Assembly: GCA_013373445.1 (NCBI GenBank)
Contig: JABXHV010000072.1
Span: forward strand, 1-43,911
DNA length: 43,911 nucleotides
Reading direction: 5' to 3'
Source of the DNA: Paracoccaceae bacterium
GTDB lineage: Bacteria; Pseudomonadota; Alphaproteobacteria; Rhizobiales; Stappiaceae
Position numbers and translations under genes: made by a program. Of this stretch, positions 25,230-34,399 are shown piece after piece; the stretch's first letter is position 1; each line of letters starts with the position of its first letter. The notes beneath the pieces are model-generated. The model was not told the DNA's origin, searched no databases, and worked only from the letters and a program-made list of their open reading frames with translations.

Positions 25230-26306
25230 ATGACGTTTCGCTCTCGTGCTTTTTCCGGCGTTCAACCGACCGGCAATCTTCACCTTGGCAACTATCTTGG
25301 AGCCGTCTCCCGCTGGGTGCCTGTCCAGGACCAGATGGAAACCATTTTCTGCGTGGTTGACCTTCACGCCATCACCGCCAGCTTCCCTGATCCAGGTGAG
25401 CTTCAGGCAGCGACGCGTGAAGTTACAGCGGCCTATATTGCCGCTGGTATTGATCCAAAGAAGTCTATCATCTTCAACCAGTCCCAGGTCCCTGCGCACT
25501 CCGAACTTGCGTGGATTTTCAACTGTGTTGCCCGCATCGGCTGGATGAACCGCATGACGCAGTTCAAGGACAAGGCCGGTAAAAACCGCGAAAATGCCTC
25601 CCTTGGACTGCTGGCCTATCCAAGTTTGATGGCAGCCGACATTCTTGCCTACAAGGCAACCCACGTCCCGGTTGGAGACGATCAAAAGCAGCATCTTGAA
25701 CTGACACGAGATATTGCAGCGAAGTTCAACAACGACTTTGCGGCTCAGGTGAAAGAGCTAGGTGTTGGCGTTCCAAACCCGACACCGTCGCCCGAACTTC
25801 CTGAAGAGCTTTTCTTTCCGATGACCGAGCCAATGATTGCTGGCCCGGCAACACGGATCATGAGCCTGCGCGACGGCACGAAGAAGATGTCAAAGTCTGA
25901 CCCGTCCGATCTCTCCCGGATCAATCTGATTGATGATGAAGACACCATCTCCAAGAAGATCCGTAAGGCAAAGACCGATCCAGAGGCGCTTCCAAGTGAA
26001 GTAGATGGTCTTGCAGGTCGCCCGGAAGCTGGCAATCTCGTTGGAATTTATGCTGCGCTGGCGGAAAAGACCAAGGACGAGGTGCTGCAGGAATTCGGCG
26101 GCAGACAGTTCTCTGAGTTTAAGCCGGCACTTGCTGATCTTGCGGTTGCCAAACTGACTCCGATGACGTCCGAAATGCGCCGATATAAGGAAGAGCCCGC
26201 TGAAATTGACAGCATCTTGAAGGATGGTGCCGAGCGGGCTGCTGCAATTGCAGAACCGATCCTCAAGGATGTTCGCAAAATTATCGGCTTTCTTGACGTT
26301 CGTTGA
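25230..26306 (+). CDS. trpS: Tryptophanyl-tRNA synthetase
   Basis: Class I aminoacyl-tRNA synthetase charging tRNA-Trp. 358 aa, normal for bacterial TrpS with a short C-terminal anticodon-binding region. The HIGH-type motif is in [12 protein letters not shown] (13-24) and KMSKS is exact at 219-223, followed by DPSD. Other family parts are CVVDLHAIT and [37 protein letters not shown]. The start ATG at 25230 has AGGA seven bases upstream. It lies 116 bp after murJ and ends at a strong intrinsic terminator, which closes the glnD-murJ-trpS run. Confidence 0.96.
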   Translation: MTFRSRAFSGVQPTGNLHLGNYLGAVSRWVPVQDQMETIFCVVDLHAITASFPDPGELQAATREVTAAYIAAGIDPKKSIIFNQSQVPAHSELAWIFNCVARIGWMNRMTQFKDKAGKNRENASLGLLAYPSLMAADILAYKATHVPVGDDQKQHLELTRDIAAKFNNDFAAQVKELGVGVPNPTPSPELPEELFFPMTEPMIAGPATRIMSLRDGTKKMSKSDPSDLSRINLIDDEDTISKKIRKAKTDPEALPSEVDGLAGRPEAGNLVGIYAALAEKTKDEVLQEFGGRQFSEFKPALADLAVAKLTPMTSEMRRYKEEPAEIDSILKDGAERAAAIAEPILKDVRKIIGFLDVR

Positions 26307-26333
26307 TCCGTCTCGATTGCGATTAAGTTGATG

Positions 26334-26371
26334 AAACGCCTGGCCGCTGGCCGGGCGTTTTTCTTGTTTTG
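26334..26371 (+). terminator. Intrinsic terminator after trpS
   Basis: Stem AAACGCCTGGCC (26334-26345) / GGCCGGGCGTTT (26349-26360), 12 bp with one G-U pair and a 3-nt loop GCT, then TTTCTTGTTTT. It lies 27 bp after the stop. Confidence 0.88.
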
Positions 26372-26540
26372 CACCCTGCAGCGTTGCGCCCTTCAGCTGG
26401 CTGGATTCACGGGTGGTTTTAATGCGCAGACCAACGATTTCTGCTGGCGCGACAAGGATTGAACCGGCTTGCATTGCGTCAGATATATAAACGGCGTTTT
26501 TCAAGGCAGCATTGTCCTTGAAAGACGCGAATTTCGACAT

Positions 26541-26566
26541 GCATAGCGCTGCGTTTTCGCATAGCG
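26541..26566. repeat. Direct repeat GCATAGCG x2 upstream of the ureohydrolase gene
   Basis: GCATAGCG occurs at 26541-26548 and 26559-26566, an 18-bp period, 35-60 bp before the GTG start at 26601. The 240 bp between the trpS terminator and that start hold no convincing gene. The repeats may be a regulator site for the ureohydrolase gene. Confidence 0.4.
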
Positions 26567-26600
26567 TGTTGCCGAAACATGTCATGAAAAGAGGTCTGCT

Positions 26601-27554
26601 GTGTCGTCTCACGGATATGAAACCGGTCGTTTGAATCTGCCTTTTGTTGGTATCTGCACATTTGGCAAATACCCCTACCAGCAGGACTGGGACGCGATTG
26701 ATGCCGATGTGGCTGTTCTGGGTGCTCCCTTTGACTTCGGGACCCAGTGGCGATCTGGTGCCCGCATGGGACCGCGCGCGATCCGGGAAGCTTCGACACT
26801 TTTTTCATTCGGTCATGCGGGCGCCTATGATTTCGAAGACGACATCACCTACTTGCCTGCAGAGACAACACGGATTGTCGATCTGGGTGACGCGGATATC
26901 ATCCACACCGACACACTGCAAAGCCACGCCAACATTGAAGCCGGAGTGCGCAAGATCCTGGCCGCGGGCGCGCTACCCGTGGTTTTGGGCGGAGACCATT
27001 CGATCAATATTCCCTGCATCAATGCATTTTCAGAGCAAGAGCCGGTGCATGTTGTTCAAATTGATGCGCATCTGGATTTTGTCGATGAACGCCATGGCGT
27101 GCGCTATGGCCATGGCAATCCGATGCGCCGTGCAGCAGAAAAACCTTATGTCACCGGATTGACCCAGATCGGCATCCGCAATGTCTCCTCGACGGCGCGT
27201 GATGGCTATGAAGATGCCCGAAAAATGGGATCGGACATCCAATCCGTGCGGCACTTCCGCAAGCTCGGCGTTGAGGGCATGTTGGATCGTATCCCGGCAG
27301 GCAAACGCTACTATCTGACCGTCGACATTGACGCATTCGATCCGTCAATTGCACCTGGAACCGGCACGCCAAGCCATGGGGGCTTCATGTATTATGAAGT
27401 TCTGGAGCTCATCGACGGTCTGGCCAGACGCGGCTCGATTGTCGGCCTGGATCTGGTCGAAGTGGCGCCTGATTACGATCCGACGGGCTCGACCAGTACA
27501 TTGGCGGCGCAGGTCCTGATGAACACGATCGGGCGCATTCTGCATCACCGATAG
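26601..27554 (+). CDS. speB: Agmatinase-family ureohydrolase (agmatinase or guanidinobutyrase)
   Basis: Binuclear manganese hydrolase of the arginase/agmatinase fold, releasing urea from a guanidino compound. 317 aa. All six metal ligands are present: His133 (GGDHS), Asp155, His157 and Asp159 (DAHLDF), Asp242 and Asp244 (DIDAFDP). The sequence fits the SpeB agmatinase subgroup (RSGARMGPRAIREAS near residues 51-65), but guanidinobutyrase and related guanidino-acid hydrolases share these motifs, so the substrate is not certain. The GTG start at 26601 follows AAAAGAGG. No arginine decarboxylase lies in the window. Confidence 0.88.
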   Translation: MSSHGYETGRLNLPFVGICTFGKYPYQQDWDAIDADVAVLGAPFDFGTQWRSGARMGPRAIREASTLFSFGHAGAYDFEDDITYLPAETTRIVDLGDADIIHTDTLQSHANIEAGVRKILAAGALPVVLGGDHSINIPCINAFSEQEPVHVVQIDAHLDFVDERHGVRYGHGNPMRRAAEKPYVTGLTQIGIRNVSSTARDGYEDARKMGSDIQSVRHFRKLGVEGMLDRIPAGKRYYLTVDIDAFDPSIAPGTGTPSHGGFMYYEVLELIDGLARRGSIVGLDLVEVAPDYDPTGSTSTLAAQVLMNTIGRILHHR

Positions 27555-27638
27555 GCGATTATTCCCGGCAGCGCAGTCTTGCGCTCGGGTGTTGAGCGCT
27601 CCATCTGTTTGTTAATGGCAAATCGGAGGAGGATGCAG

Positions 27639-27959
27639 ATGCTGGTCACGACAACGAACACGCTGCAAGGGCGTGAAATACTGGAATACAAGGGTCTTGT
27701 GACCGGGGAGGCAATCCTTGGCGCAAACATCTTCAAGGATCTCTTCGCCGGTATTCGCGATATCGTTGGTGGCCGCTCCGGTGCCTATGAACAAGAGTTG
27801 GCCAAGGCTCGTCAGATCGCACTGGGTGAAATGCAGGAAAACGCCCGCAGGATGGGCGCCAATGCCGTGGTTGGTGTCGATCTTGATTATGAAACCGTTG
27901 GCCAGGGCGGGTCCATGTTGATGGTTAGCGCAACCGGAACGGCGGTTCTGATCGACTGA
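27639..27959 (+). CDS. YbjQ/UPF0145 family protein
   Basis: 106 aa, exactly the usual family length. It has the conserved [22 protein letters not shown] start and the [17 protein letters not shown] segment. Family members form ring-like pentamers with a heavy-metal-binding-like fold, but the function is unknown. The start at 27639 is preferred because GGAGGAGG (27625-27632) is at proper spacing; the ATG at 27633 directly abuts the ribosome site. It is convergent with cysK across a shared terminator. Confidence 0.9.
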   Translation: MLVTTTNTLQGREILEYKGLVTGEAILGANIFKDLFAGIRDIVGGRSGAYEQELAKARQIALGEMQENARRMGANAVVGVDLDYETVGQGGSMLMVSATGTAVLID

Positions 27960-28009
27960 TCTTAGGCAAGTGGCGGAAAAGCGTCTTTCGTTGAAAGCTC
28001 TCTAGGATA

Positions 28010-28039
28010 AAAAAGGGCCCCGAATGTGGGGCCCTATTT
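28010..28039. terminator. Bidirectional terminator between ybjQ-like gene and cysK
   Basis: AGGGCCCC (28014-28021) and GGGGCCCT (28028-28035) form a perfect 8-bp stem with loop GAATGT. An A-run lies on the left and ATTT on the right, so it acts best for the cysK transcript (minus strand) but can serve both. Confidence 0.85.
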
Positions 28040-28060
28040 GTATGTGTATTCAAAGCTGGC

Positions 28061-29026
28061 TTATTCGCCGAGACCTTCAAAGAGTGCTGTTGAGAGATAG
28101 CGCTCGGCAAAGGAGGGGATGATGACGACGATGGTCTTGCCGGCCATTTCGTCGCGTTGCCCAACCTTGATGGCAGCGTTCAGCGCGGCTCCAGATGAAA
28201 TGCCGACGGGTACACCCTCAGTTGCCGCGACTTCGCGCGCAATGGTGAATGCATCTTCGTTGCTCACTGCGACGATTTCGTCAAACACGGATGTGTCCAG
28301 CACGCCCGGAACAAAGCCTGCGCCGATGCCCTGGATCTTGTGAGGACCTGGCTCGCCACCGGACAGGATCGGGCTGTCAGCAGGTTCGACGGCCACCACA
28401 TGCACTGAGGATTTGCGGGCCTTCAGAACTTGTGAAACGCCGGTGATCGTCCCGCCGGTTCCGATACCTGAAACAAAGACATCAATCTTGCCATCAGTGT
28501 CGTTCCAGATTTCTTCCGCTGTTGTGTTGCGGTGAATTTCCGGGTTGGCCGGGTTCTCGAACTGCTGAGGCATGACTGAATTGTCTACTTCTTCAAGCAG
28601 TTCTTGAGCGCGCGCAATTGCGCCCTTCATGCCCTTGGCACCTTCCGTCAATTCAAGCTCTGCACCCAGAATCTTGAACATCTTGCGGCGTTCCACAGAC
28701 ATGGTTTCCGGCATGACCAGGATCAGCCGGTAGCCTTTTGCAGCTGCCACGAAGGCGAGCGCGATGCCGGTGTTGCCCGACGTCGGCTCGATAAGCACGG
28801 TCTCGCCCGGCGTGATTGTGCCCGCAGCTTCCATGGATTCGACCATGGCAACGCCGATGCGGTCCTTGACACTGGAAATTGGATTGAAGAATTCGAGTTT
28901 GGCCAGAAGGTTGGCCTTCACATTGTGGGCTTTCGCCAAACGGTCAAGCCGGACAATAGGCGTGTCACCGATGGTTTCGGTGATGGAGGAATAGATCCGT
29001 CCACGTCCAGGTTTCTTATCGCTCAT
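28061..29026 (-). CDS. cysK: Cysteine synthase A (O-acetylserine sulfhydrylase)
   Basis: PLP enzyme making cysteine from O-acetylserine and sulfide. 321 aa. The PLP-lysine is Lys54 in [11 protein letters not shown]; the substrate loop is PTSGNTG (81-87), and the phosphate loop is [10 protein letters not shown]. The PLP N1-side Ser is in VGISSGAA. The CysK-type length and the C-terminus without extra domains exclude cystathionine beta-synthase. The start at 29026 follows GGGGAG. It lies in the reverse direction to the ybjQ-like gene. Confidence 0.95.
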   Translation of the reverse strand: MSDKKPGRGRIYSSITETIGDTPIVRLDRLAKAHNVKANLLAKLEFFNPISSVKDRIGVAMVESMEAAGTITPGETVLIEPTSGNTGIALAFVAAAKGYRLILVMPETMSVERRKMFKILGAELELTEGAKGMKGAIARAQELLEEVDNSVMPQQFENPANPEIHRNTTAEEIWNDTDGKIDVFVSGIGTGGTITGVSQVLKARKSSVHVVAVEPADSPILSGGEPGPHKIQGIGAGFVPGVLDTSVFDEIVAVSNEDAFTIAREVAATEGVPVGISSGAALNAAIKVGQRDEMAGKTIVVIIPSFAERYLSTALFEGLGE

Positions 29027-29119
29027 AATGATCTCCCCAAAACGACGCTCAATTTGCGCTGCTAATAGAACTCAGAAAGTAGGAATTTGTTCGATGAAAT
29101 GCGAGGCGAAAATATTCCT

Positions 29120-29782
29120 CTATTTCGAACTTGATAGTAAAAGATCGGGCAAATCACGCATTTGGGAGAATAAAATTGCGCCTGCGGCTTCCATAGCTGC
29201 CGGATCGCAGGCTGGATCAGCTGTGTAGCCGAAAACTTTCATGCCTGCTGCACGAGCAGCCATGATCCCTGGAATGCTGTCTTCAATGACTACGGAGGCT
29301 TCAGGAGCCTTGCCCATACCGCTCGCAGCCAGCAAGAAGATGTCCGGTGCAGGTTTTCCTGCCTTGCAGTCCTGCGCAGAGTAAAGAACGTCTTCAAACA
29401 GCGGCAAGAGCCCGGAGCTGCCGAGCGTCACCTTCATCTTGGCATATTTTCCTGACGACCCGACGCAATAAGGAATGTTCTGATCCTTCAGGAAAGCGAC
29501 AACATCAGTGACCCCATCAATCGCACTGACGCCTGCTTCGAAGGCTTCCAAGTCCAGCTTGCGGATCATATCTGGCCAATCGGCTGGCAAGGTCTTGCCT
29601 GACATGTCTTCCGCGATTTCCTGCACCGCTTCCAGGGTCCGGCCCATGAAGGTCCGTTGCGAGGTGTGGCCGTCCATGGGCACACCGAGGTCGGTCATCA
29701 CTTTGGCCAGCACCTGATTTGCGATCGTCTCAGTATCGACGAGCACGCCATCGCAATCGAATATGACGAGTTCGGGCTTCAT
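29120..29782 (-). CDS. HAD-superfamily phosphatase (beta-PGM/GPH-like)
   Basis: 220-aa haloacid-dehalogenase hydrolase. Motif I has nucleophile Asp9 and Asp11 ([11 protein letters not shown]), motif II is in VGSSGK, motif III the Lys of [10 protein letters not shown], motif IV EDSIPGI. The helical cap is inserted after motif I (subfamily C1), as in phosphoglycolate and sugar phosphatases. The substrate cannot be named. The start ATG overlaps the dut stop by four bases (ATGA), so the two are translationally coupled, which might hint at a nucleotide-related role. Confidence 0.9.
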   Translation of the reverse strand: MKPELVIFDCDGVLVDTETIANQVLAKVMTDLGVPMDGHTSQRTFMGRTLEAVQEIAEDMSGKTLPADWPDMIRKLDLEAFEAGVSAIDGVTDVVAFLKDQNIPYCVGSSGKYAKMKVTLGSSGLLPLFEDVLYSAQDCKAGKPAPDIFLLAASGMGKAPEASVVIEDSIPGIMAARAAGMKVFGYTADPACDPAAMEAAGAILFSQMRDLPDLLLSSSK

Positions 29783-30234
29783 GTTGTGGCCGTACCGGTC
29801 GAGCCAAATCCACCCGCTCCGCGCACTGTCTCAGACAGACTTTCCACTTCCAGGATCTCGGCTTGCAGAGCCGGTGCGATGATGAGCTGCGCAATACGCA
29901 TGCCGCGTTCTACGGTGAAGGCTGCATCGCCATGATTGATAAGAATGACTTTGACCTCGCCGCGATAGTCGGCATCGATTGTGCCCGGTGAGTTCAGAAC
30001 CGTTACACCGTTTTTCGCGGCCAGACCTGATCGTGGGCGTACCTGGCCCTCGAAACCCTTTGGCAATGCCATGGAAAGACCGGTTTCAACCAAAGCCCGC
30101 TTCCCTGGTTCCAGCACGAGAGGCGACTCAATTGCGGCCATCAGGTCCAATCCGGCGGCCATTTCACTCTGGTAGGCTGGAAGGGGAAGGTCACTGCCGT
30201 GCGGCAGGCGCTTGAGTTCGAGACGAACGGACAT
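29779..30234 (-). CDS. dut: dUTP diphosphatase
   Basis: Homotrimeric dUTPase hydrolysing dUTP to dUMP, which prevents uracil incorporation and feeds dTMP synthesis. 151 aa. The five motifs are visible: [27 protein letters not shown] (with the catalytic Asp), RIAQLI and the C-terminal GAGGFGSTG. It lies 38 bp downstream of coaBC on the same strand and overlaps the HAD gene by 4 bp, giving a coaBC-dut-HAD operon. Confidence 0.96.
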   Translation of the reverse strand: MSVRLELKRLPHGSDLPLPAYQSEMAAGLDLMAAIESPLVLEPGKRALVETGLSMALPKGFEGQVRPRSGLAAKNGVTVLNSPGTIDADYRGEVKVILINHGDAAFTVERGMRIAQLIIAPALQAEILEVESLSETVRGAGGFGSTGTATT

Positions 30235-30272
30235 AAAGAGCCTCTTGGTTTTAAAAAACGAATACTTGAAGG

Positions 30273-31505
30273 TTATGCCAGCGTTGCGGCAATCTTGTCG
30301 ATGAGGCGGCGAGCAACGTCATCCTTGCTCAAGGATGGCCAGTCTTCCACCTTTTCAGCGCTGAGCAGGCGAATTGTGTTGGTGTCGCCGCCCATGATGC
30401 CGGTCTCGGGGCTGACGTCATTGGCAAGGATCCAGTCGGCCCCTTTGCGTTGCAGTTTACCACGGGCATTTTCTAGCAGGTTCTGAGTTTCAGCCGCAAA
30501 TCCGACCACCAGCGCTGGTCGTTGATCCGGATGGTTGCCGATGCTTGCCAGAATGTCCGGGTTTTCAACGAAACTCAGTGCCGGAGGGGCTCCGTTTGCG
30601 TCTTTCTTGATCTTGTTGGAATCCTGCGACGCGACGCGCCAGTCGGCGACTGCCGCCGCCATGATTGCGACGTCGGCCGGTAGCGCCGAGGAGACGGCTG
30701 ACAACATTTCTGCTGCGGTTTGCACATGGATGACGGAGGCGCCAATCGGATCGGGCTGCTCAACAGGTCCGCTGATGAGCGTTACACGGGCTCCGGCTGC
30801 GACAGCCGCTGCGGCAATCGCATGTCCCTGTTTTCCGGACGACCGATTGGCGATATAGCGCACCGGATCGATCGGTTCGTGGGTCGGGCCGGAGGTGATC
30901 AAAATATGACGTCCAGACAGTGGACCAACAGGCAGCGGATCGACAACGGTCGGGGTGGTTTCCGCAAGATGGCTTTCGATGGCATCGGCAATCTCGAACG
31001 GCTCTGCCATCCGGCCAACGCCGCTTTCGCCGCTTTCCGCCATTTCGCCGGAATTGGGTCCAATCAGGAACTTTCCGTCTTCCTTGAGGCAGGCGACATT
31101 ACGCTGGGTTGCGGGGTTCGACCACATTTTTGGATTCATCGCCGGAGCAACCAGGATCGGAATGTCTGAGGCAAGCAGAACCGCTGTTGCAAGGTCGTCG
31201 GCAAGGCCATGGCACATCTTTGCCATCAGGTCCGCGGTCGCGGGAGCAACCACAATCATGTCGTGATCACGGGCCAGCCGAATGTGGCCGACATCCTGCT
31301 CCGCCTCGCGGTCAAACAGTTCGGTGTAGACAGGCGTTGCAGTCAGTGCGCCAACCGCCAGCGGTGTGATGAACTGCTGTGCCCCCGACGTCATGATTGC
31401 GGTGACCGTGCAACCGCTTTGACGCAGTCGCCGAACCAGGTCGAGAGACTTATAGGCAGCAATACCGCCTGAAATGATCAGCAACACACGTTTATCGGTC
31501 AACAT
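30273..31505 (-). CDS. coaBC: Bifunctional phosphopantothenoylcysteine decarboxylase / phosphopantothenate-cysteine ligase
   Basis: Catalyses two steps of coenzyme A synthesis. 410 aa. The N-terminal flavoprotein CoaC domain begins [22 protein letters not shown] and includes the catalytic His in [12 protein letters not shown] and the PXMNXXMW-type block APAMNPKMW. The C-terminal CoaB domain begins near [27 protein letters not shown] and uses CTP. The start at 31505 (MLTDKR) is preferred; the frame extends 15 codons further upstream but that part is not family-like. It is 22 bp downstream of the LpoA-like gene, same strand. Confidence 0.95.
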   Translation of the reverse strand: MLTDKRVLLIISGGIAAYKSLDLVRRLRQSGCTVTAIMTSGAQQFITPLAVGALTATPVYTELFDREAEQDVGHIRLARDHDMIVVAPATADLMAKMCHGLADDLATAVLLASDIPILVAPAMNPKMWSNPATQRNVACLKEDGKFLIGPNSGEMAESGESGVGRMAEPFEIADAIESHLAETTPTVVDPLPVGPLSGRHILITSGPTHEPIDPVRYIANRSSGKQGHAIAAAAVAAGARVTLISGPVEQPDPIGASVIHVQTAAEMLSAVSSALPADVAIMAAAVADWRVASQDSNKIKKDANGAPPALSFVENPDILASIGNHPDQRPALVVGFAAETQNLLENARGKLQRKGADWILANDVSPETGIMGGDTNTIRLLSAEKVEDWPSLSKDDVARRLIDKIAATLA

Positions 31506-31527
31506 CGTCGTCAATCCCGAGGGTTGA

Positions 31528-32739
31528 TCAGGTGCCTGACCTGAAATCACGAGGCGCTGGCGAGATTACCTGAGTTCCGTTTCCAGTCAGTTGATAAACC
31601 GCCAGGCCACGTTCGTTTTCGCCACTTGGCATAAAGCGGAACAGGCCATCAATGCCGATGAAGCCATCTTTGCTGGTCAGTATATTGGTCGAGAACCGCT
31701 GCTGGCCGGCGCTTCTGACCAATCCGGCAGCAAGTGTCACGCCATCGTATGCAAGCGTCGCATTGCGAGGCGGCACTGTCCCGAAGGCTGTCTGGTAGCG
31801 ACTTGAGAACGCGCCGTAGCCACTGCGCTCAGGTCCAGGGAACCAGCTGCCGGTCATGATCGGATTGTTCTTCATGTCAGCCGTGTCCCACAGACCGCTG
31901 CCCAGAATTTTGACCGATCCGAGGTTGATGCCTTTTTGGGTCATGGTTTGCATGACCAGAGGCGCAACGCCGCCACCTGCCGGAATGAACAGGGCATCGA
32001 CCTTGCCAACGACCTGCGAAATTATGTCTGTCTTGGCCAATAGGTCGGCGGTGCTGCCGCCATTAAAACTGTAACGCTGGATTGCCAGGATCTGCCCGCG
32101 CTGGTTGCCCACTTCCTGACGGAAAGCCGCTTCGGCAACCGCCCCATAGCTGTCGTCTGGCAGCAGAGCGGCAAAAGAGCGTTTGGATTGGCTGGAAGCA
32201 TAGGAAACGACACGCTTGGCATCGCTCTGCGGCAGAAAGCTCAGAAGATAAACGCCGCGTGCTGCGACGGAGCTGTCGGAAGAAAACGCAACAATAGGCA
32301 CATTGGATGGTCGTGCAACGGAGGCCGCCCCGGAGACCGCGGACGAGAAAACAGGCCCCAGAATCAGTTCGGCACCTTCAGAAATGGCGGCTTGCGCTGC
32401 AGCCCGTCCGCCTTGCGCGGAGCCGCCCGTATCCTTGACCAGCAACTGAACATCAGCATTCGGGAAGTTGGCGAGTGCAAGTTCGGCAGCGTTTTTGAAC
32501 ACCATGGCAATCGAGCTGTTGTTCCCGCTCAACGGAAGCAGCAACCCCACTCGGACCGTTCCTGTTCCCAGAACTTCTCCGCTCGCAACCGGTTGAGCTC
32601 CAGAGTTGATACTCTGGCCCGAAAAGTCGCCGAGGGAAGAGCCAAGACAGCCGCTCAACAATGCTGCACCCGTGCAAATACTGGTCAGGCGCACAAGGGT
32701 TTTGAGTTGAGCCATCTTCGGGATCATTCGTCCGAACAT
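31528..32739 (-). CDS. LpoA-like penicillin-binding protein activator lipoprotein (LppC / type I periplasmic-binding fold)
   Basis: 403 aa. The signal peptide ends in the lipobox LLSGC with Cys31 as the lipidation site, so it is a lipoprotein, probably outer-membrane. From about residue 60 it has a periplasmic-binding-protein type I fold (VRVGLLLPLSGNNSSIAMVFKNAAELAL). Proteobacterial LppC/LpoA proteins activate class A PBPs; this shorter version lacks the N-terminal TPR domain of E. coli LpoA, as is usual in alphaproteobacteria. ATG at 32739 has AAGGA upstream. It is divergent from rsmI, a very common arrangement. Confidence 0.88.
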   Translation of the reverse strand: MFGRMIPKMAQLKTLVRLTSICTGAALLSGCLGSSLGDFSGQSINSGAQPVASGEVLGTGTVRVGLLLPLSGNNSSIAMVFKNAAELALANFPNADVQLLVKDTGGSAQGGRAAAQAAISEGAELILGPVFSSAVSGAASVARPSNVPIVAFSSDSSVAARGVYLLSFLPQSDAKRVVSYASSQSKRSFAALLPDDSYGAVAEAAFRQEVGNQRGQILAIQRYSFNGGSTADLLAKTDIISQVVGKVDALFIPAGGGVAPLVMQTMTQKGINLGSVKILGSGLWDTADMKNNPIMTGSWFPGPERSGYGAFSSRYQTAFGTVPPRNATLAYDGVTLAAGLVRSAGQQRFSTNILTSKDGFIGIDGLFRFMPSGENERGLAVYQLTGNGTQVISPAPRDFRSGT

Positions 32740-32932
32740 GTTGGGGTCCTTAGATTGGTTTTCCGCAGTATGATTAACCCTTACGTATTCGCTTACGCTC
32801 TGTCCAGCTTCGCCGCGGCAGGACTGGGGATGGATTTGCGAAGCGATTTTGACTTGCGAGCACGGAACTTCCCAAGTAGCTCATGAGGCAAGCCAGTCGG
32901 CGGTAGAAAATGAGACGGAAAGTCGAACGATC

Positions 32933-33841
32933 ATGAGCGCATCAAATCCAGGCGATGAGCGTCGCTATTTTGTTTCAGAGTACGCGTTCTCTGCGCCAAA
33001 TCTGGAGCCTGCGCTCTATGTGGTATCAACACCGATCGGAAATCTCGGTGATATAACCATCCGCGCTCTGGAAACGTTGGCTGGTGCTGCGATGATTGCC
33101 TGTGAAGACACGCGGGTGACTGGCACCCTGACCCATCGGTTTGGACTCAAAACCCGTCTTCTTCCCTACCACGAGCACAATGCGGAAAAGCAGCGTCCCA
33201 GGATTCTTGAGGTGCTTGAGCGTGGTGAGGCAGTCGCGCTTGTCAGTGATGCCGGGACGCCTCTCCTGTCTGACCCCGGATATCGGCTTGTGCGCGATGT
33301 TTTGGCCGAAGGCTACAATGTCGTCCCGATCCCTGGAGCGTCTGCGATGTTGGCAGGCCTAGTCGGTTCCGGGCTTCCGTCGGACACCGTTCTGTTTGCA
33401 GGATTTTTGCCGCAAAAGGCTGGCCAGAAGAAAACCCGCCTGCAACAGCTGGCGACCATTCCATCTACGTTGGTCTTTTATGAATCGCCGCGCCGTACCG
33501 GTGCGACTTTGGAAACAATGGTCGAAATTTTGGGCTCGGAGCGTCAGGCCGCCGTCGCACGCGAACTGACAAAACGCTTTGAAACGTTTGAACGGGGCAC
33601 CCTTGCAGAGTTGGCCGAGCATTTTTCTGGCGATGCGCCAAAGGGCGAGATTGTAATTCTTGTGGAGCCACCGGAAGACCGACCAGAGGCAGCAGAAGAG
33701 GATGCGGAAGCCTTGTTGCGAGAAGCGATCAAGGAGATGCCGGTCAGCGCGGCGGCCAAGAAAGTTGCAAAACAGACTGGCCTTGATCGAAACGAACTTT
33801 ACAAACAGGCGCTCGAATTGAAAGCTGAGACATCTGGATAG
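32933..33841 (+). CDS. rsmI: 16S rRNA (cytidine-1402-2'-O) methyltransferase
   Basis: SAM-dependent methyltransferase of the tetrapyrrole-methylase fold, modifying C1402 in the decoding centre. 302 aa. Motifs are YVVSTPIGNLGDITIRALE, CEDTRVTG, VSDAGTPLLSDPGY and PIPGASA, with the C-terminal helical domain of RsmI (MPVSAAAKKVAKQTGLDRNELYKQAL). Start set at ATG 32933; the frame is open back to 32849 but that stretch has no ribosome site or conserved feature. Confidence 0.94.
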   Translation: MSASNPGDERRYFVSEYAFSAPNLEPALYVVSTPIGNLGDITIRALETLAGAAMIACEDTRVTGTLTHRFGLKTRLLPYHEHNAEKQRPRILEVLERGEAVALVSDAGTPLLSDPGYRLVRDVLAEGYNVVPIPGASAMLAGLVGSGLPSDTVLFAGFLPQKAGQKKTRLQQLATIPSTLVFYESPRRTGATLETMVEILGSERQAAVARELTKRFETFERGTLAELAEHFSGDAPKGEIVILVEPPEDRPEAAEEDAEALLREAIKEMPVSAAAKKVAKQTGLDRNELYKQALELKAETSG

Positions 33842-33880
33842 CTTCTATCATTGTCTGAAGCGAGGCGTGGGGAGCCGTAG

Positions 33881-34270
33881 GTGCAAAAGCGTGATCGATT
33901 ACAGACAAAACGCCGGCGTAACGCCTACCGGTTGGGGCTTGGGGCAGAAACCCTGGCCGCGCTCGCACTTCAAATAACAGGATGGCGTATTTTGAAGCGG
34001 CGCTACAAGACGTCCGCCGGAGAAATTGATCTCATTGCCAAACGCGGAAAGACCGTCGCATTCGTTGAGGTCAAAGCCAGAAAGACACGTGACGCGGCGC
34101 TTGATGCGGTGACTTACCGCTCGCAGCAACGCATCGGCCGGGCTGCGCGCATTTTCATTGCAGAACATCCAAAGGCGGGCTTTTTCACGCTGCGCTTCGA
34201 CGTGGTGATCGTGCGACCCTGGCGTTGGCCGGAGCGTCTTGCGGATGCCTTTCAACCACCATTTGACTAG
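33881..34270 (+). CDS. YraN / UPF0102 nuclease-like protein
   Basis: 129 aa, a restriction-endonuclease-like fold family of unknown function, nearly always beside rsmI. The PD-(D/E)XK-type residues are in GEIDLIAKRGKTVAFVEVKAR. The start is GTG at 33881 with GGGGAG upstream. The C-terminus (RPWRWPERLADAFQPPFD) is typical in alphaproteobacteria. It is probably co-transcribed with rsmI (39-bp gap) and ends at a candidate terminator. Confidence 0.9.
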   Translation: MQKRDRLQTKRRRNAYRLGLGAETLAALALQITGWRILKRRYKTSAGEIDLIAKRGKTVAFVEVKARKTRDAALDAVTYRSQQRIGRAARIFIAEHPKAGFFTLRFDVVIVRPWRWPERLADAFQPPFD

Positions 34271-34331
34271 GTCAGGGGCTCACCCGACTGGACATTTCGC
34301 ATCGCCCATCTCATATGAAAGACAAGTTGGA

Positions 34332-34361
34332 CGTTGGGGCGTATCCCAACGCATTGTTTTT
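34332..34361 (+). terminator. Candidate intrinsic terminator after the yraN-like gene
   Basis: CGTTGGG (34332-34338) and CCCAACG (34345-34351) form a 7-bp stem with loop GCGTAT, followed by CATTGTTTTT. It lies 60 bp after the stop and 39 bp before gshB, so gshB likely has its own promoter or is attenuated. Confidence 0.65.
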
Positions 34362-34399
34362 GGCGCCGCTAACTGGCGCCCTTCCAGGAGATCTCTCAC

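Noticed and set aside
26361-26540. A minus-strand frame starting MSKFASFKDNAALKNAVYIS in the trpS-ureohydrolase gap
   Set aside because: It runs through the trpS terminator and into trpS in antisense, has no ribosome site and no recognisable family. The sequence is better explained as intergenic.
27570-27585. AGCGCA / TGCGCT hairpin after the ureohydrolase gene
   Set aside because: Six base pairs and no T-run; too weak to call a terminator.
32849-32932. N-terminal extension of rsmI from TTG at 32849
   Set aside because: No conserved residues or ribosome site; the ATG at 32933 gives a normal RsmI length and leaves a divergent promoter gap with the LpoA-like gene.
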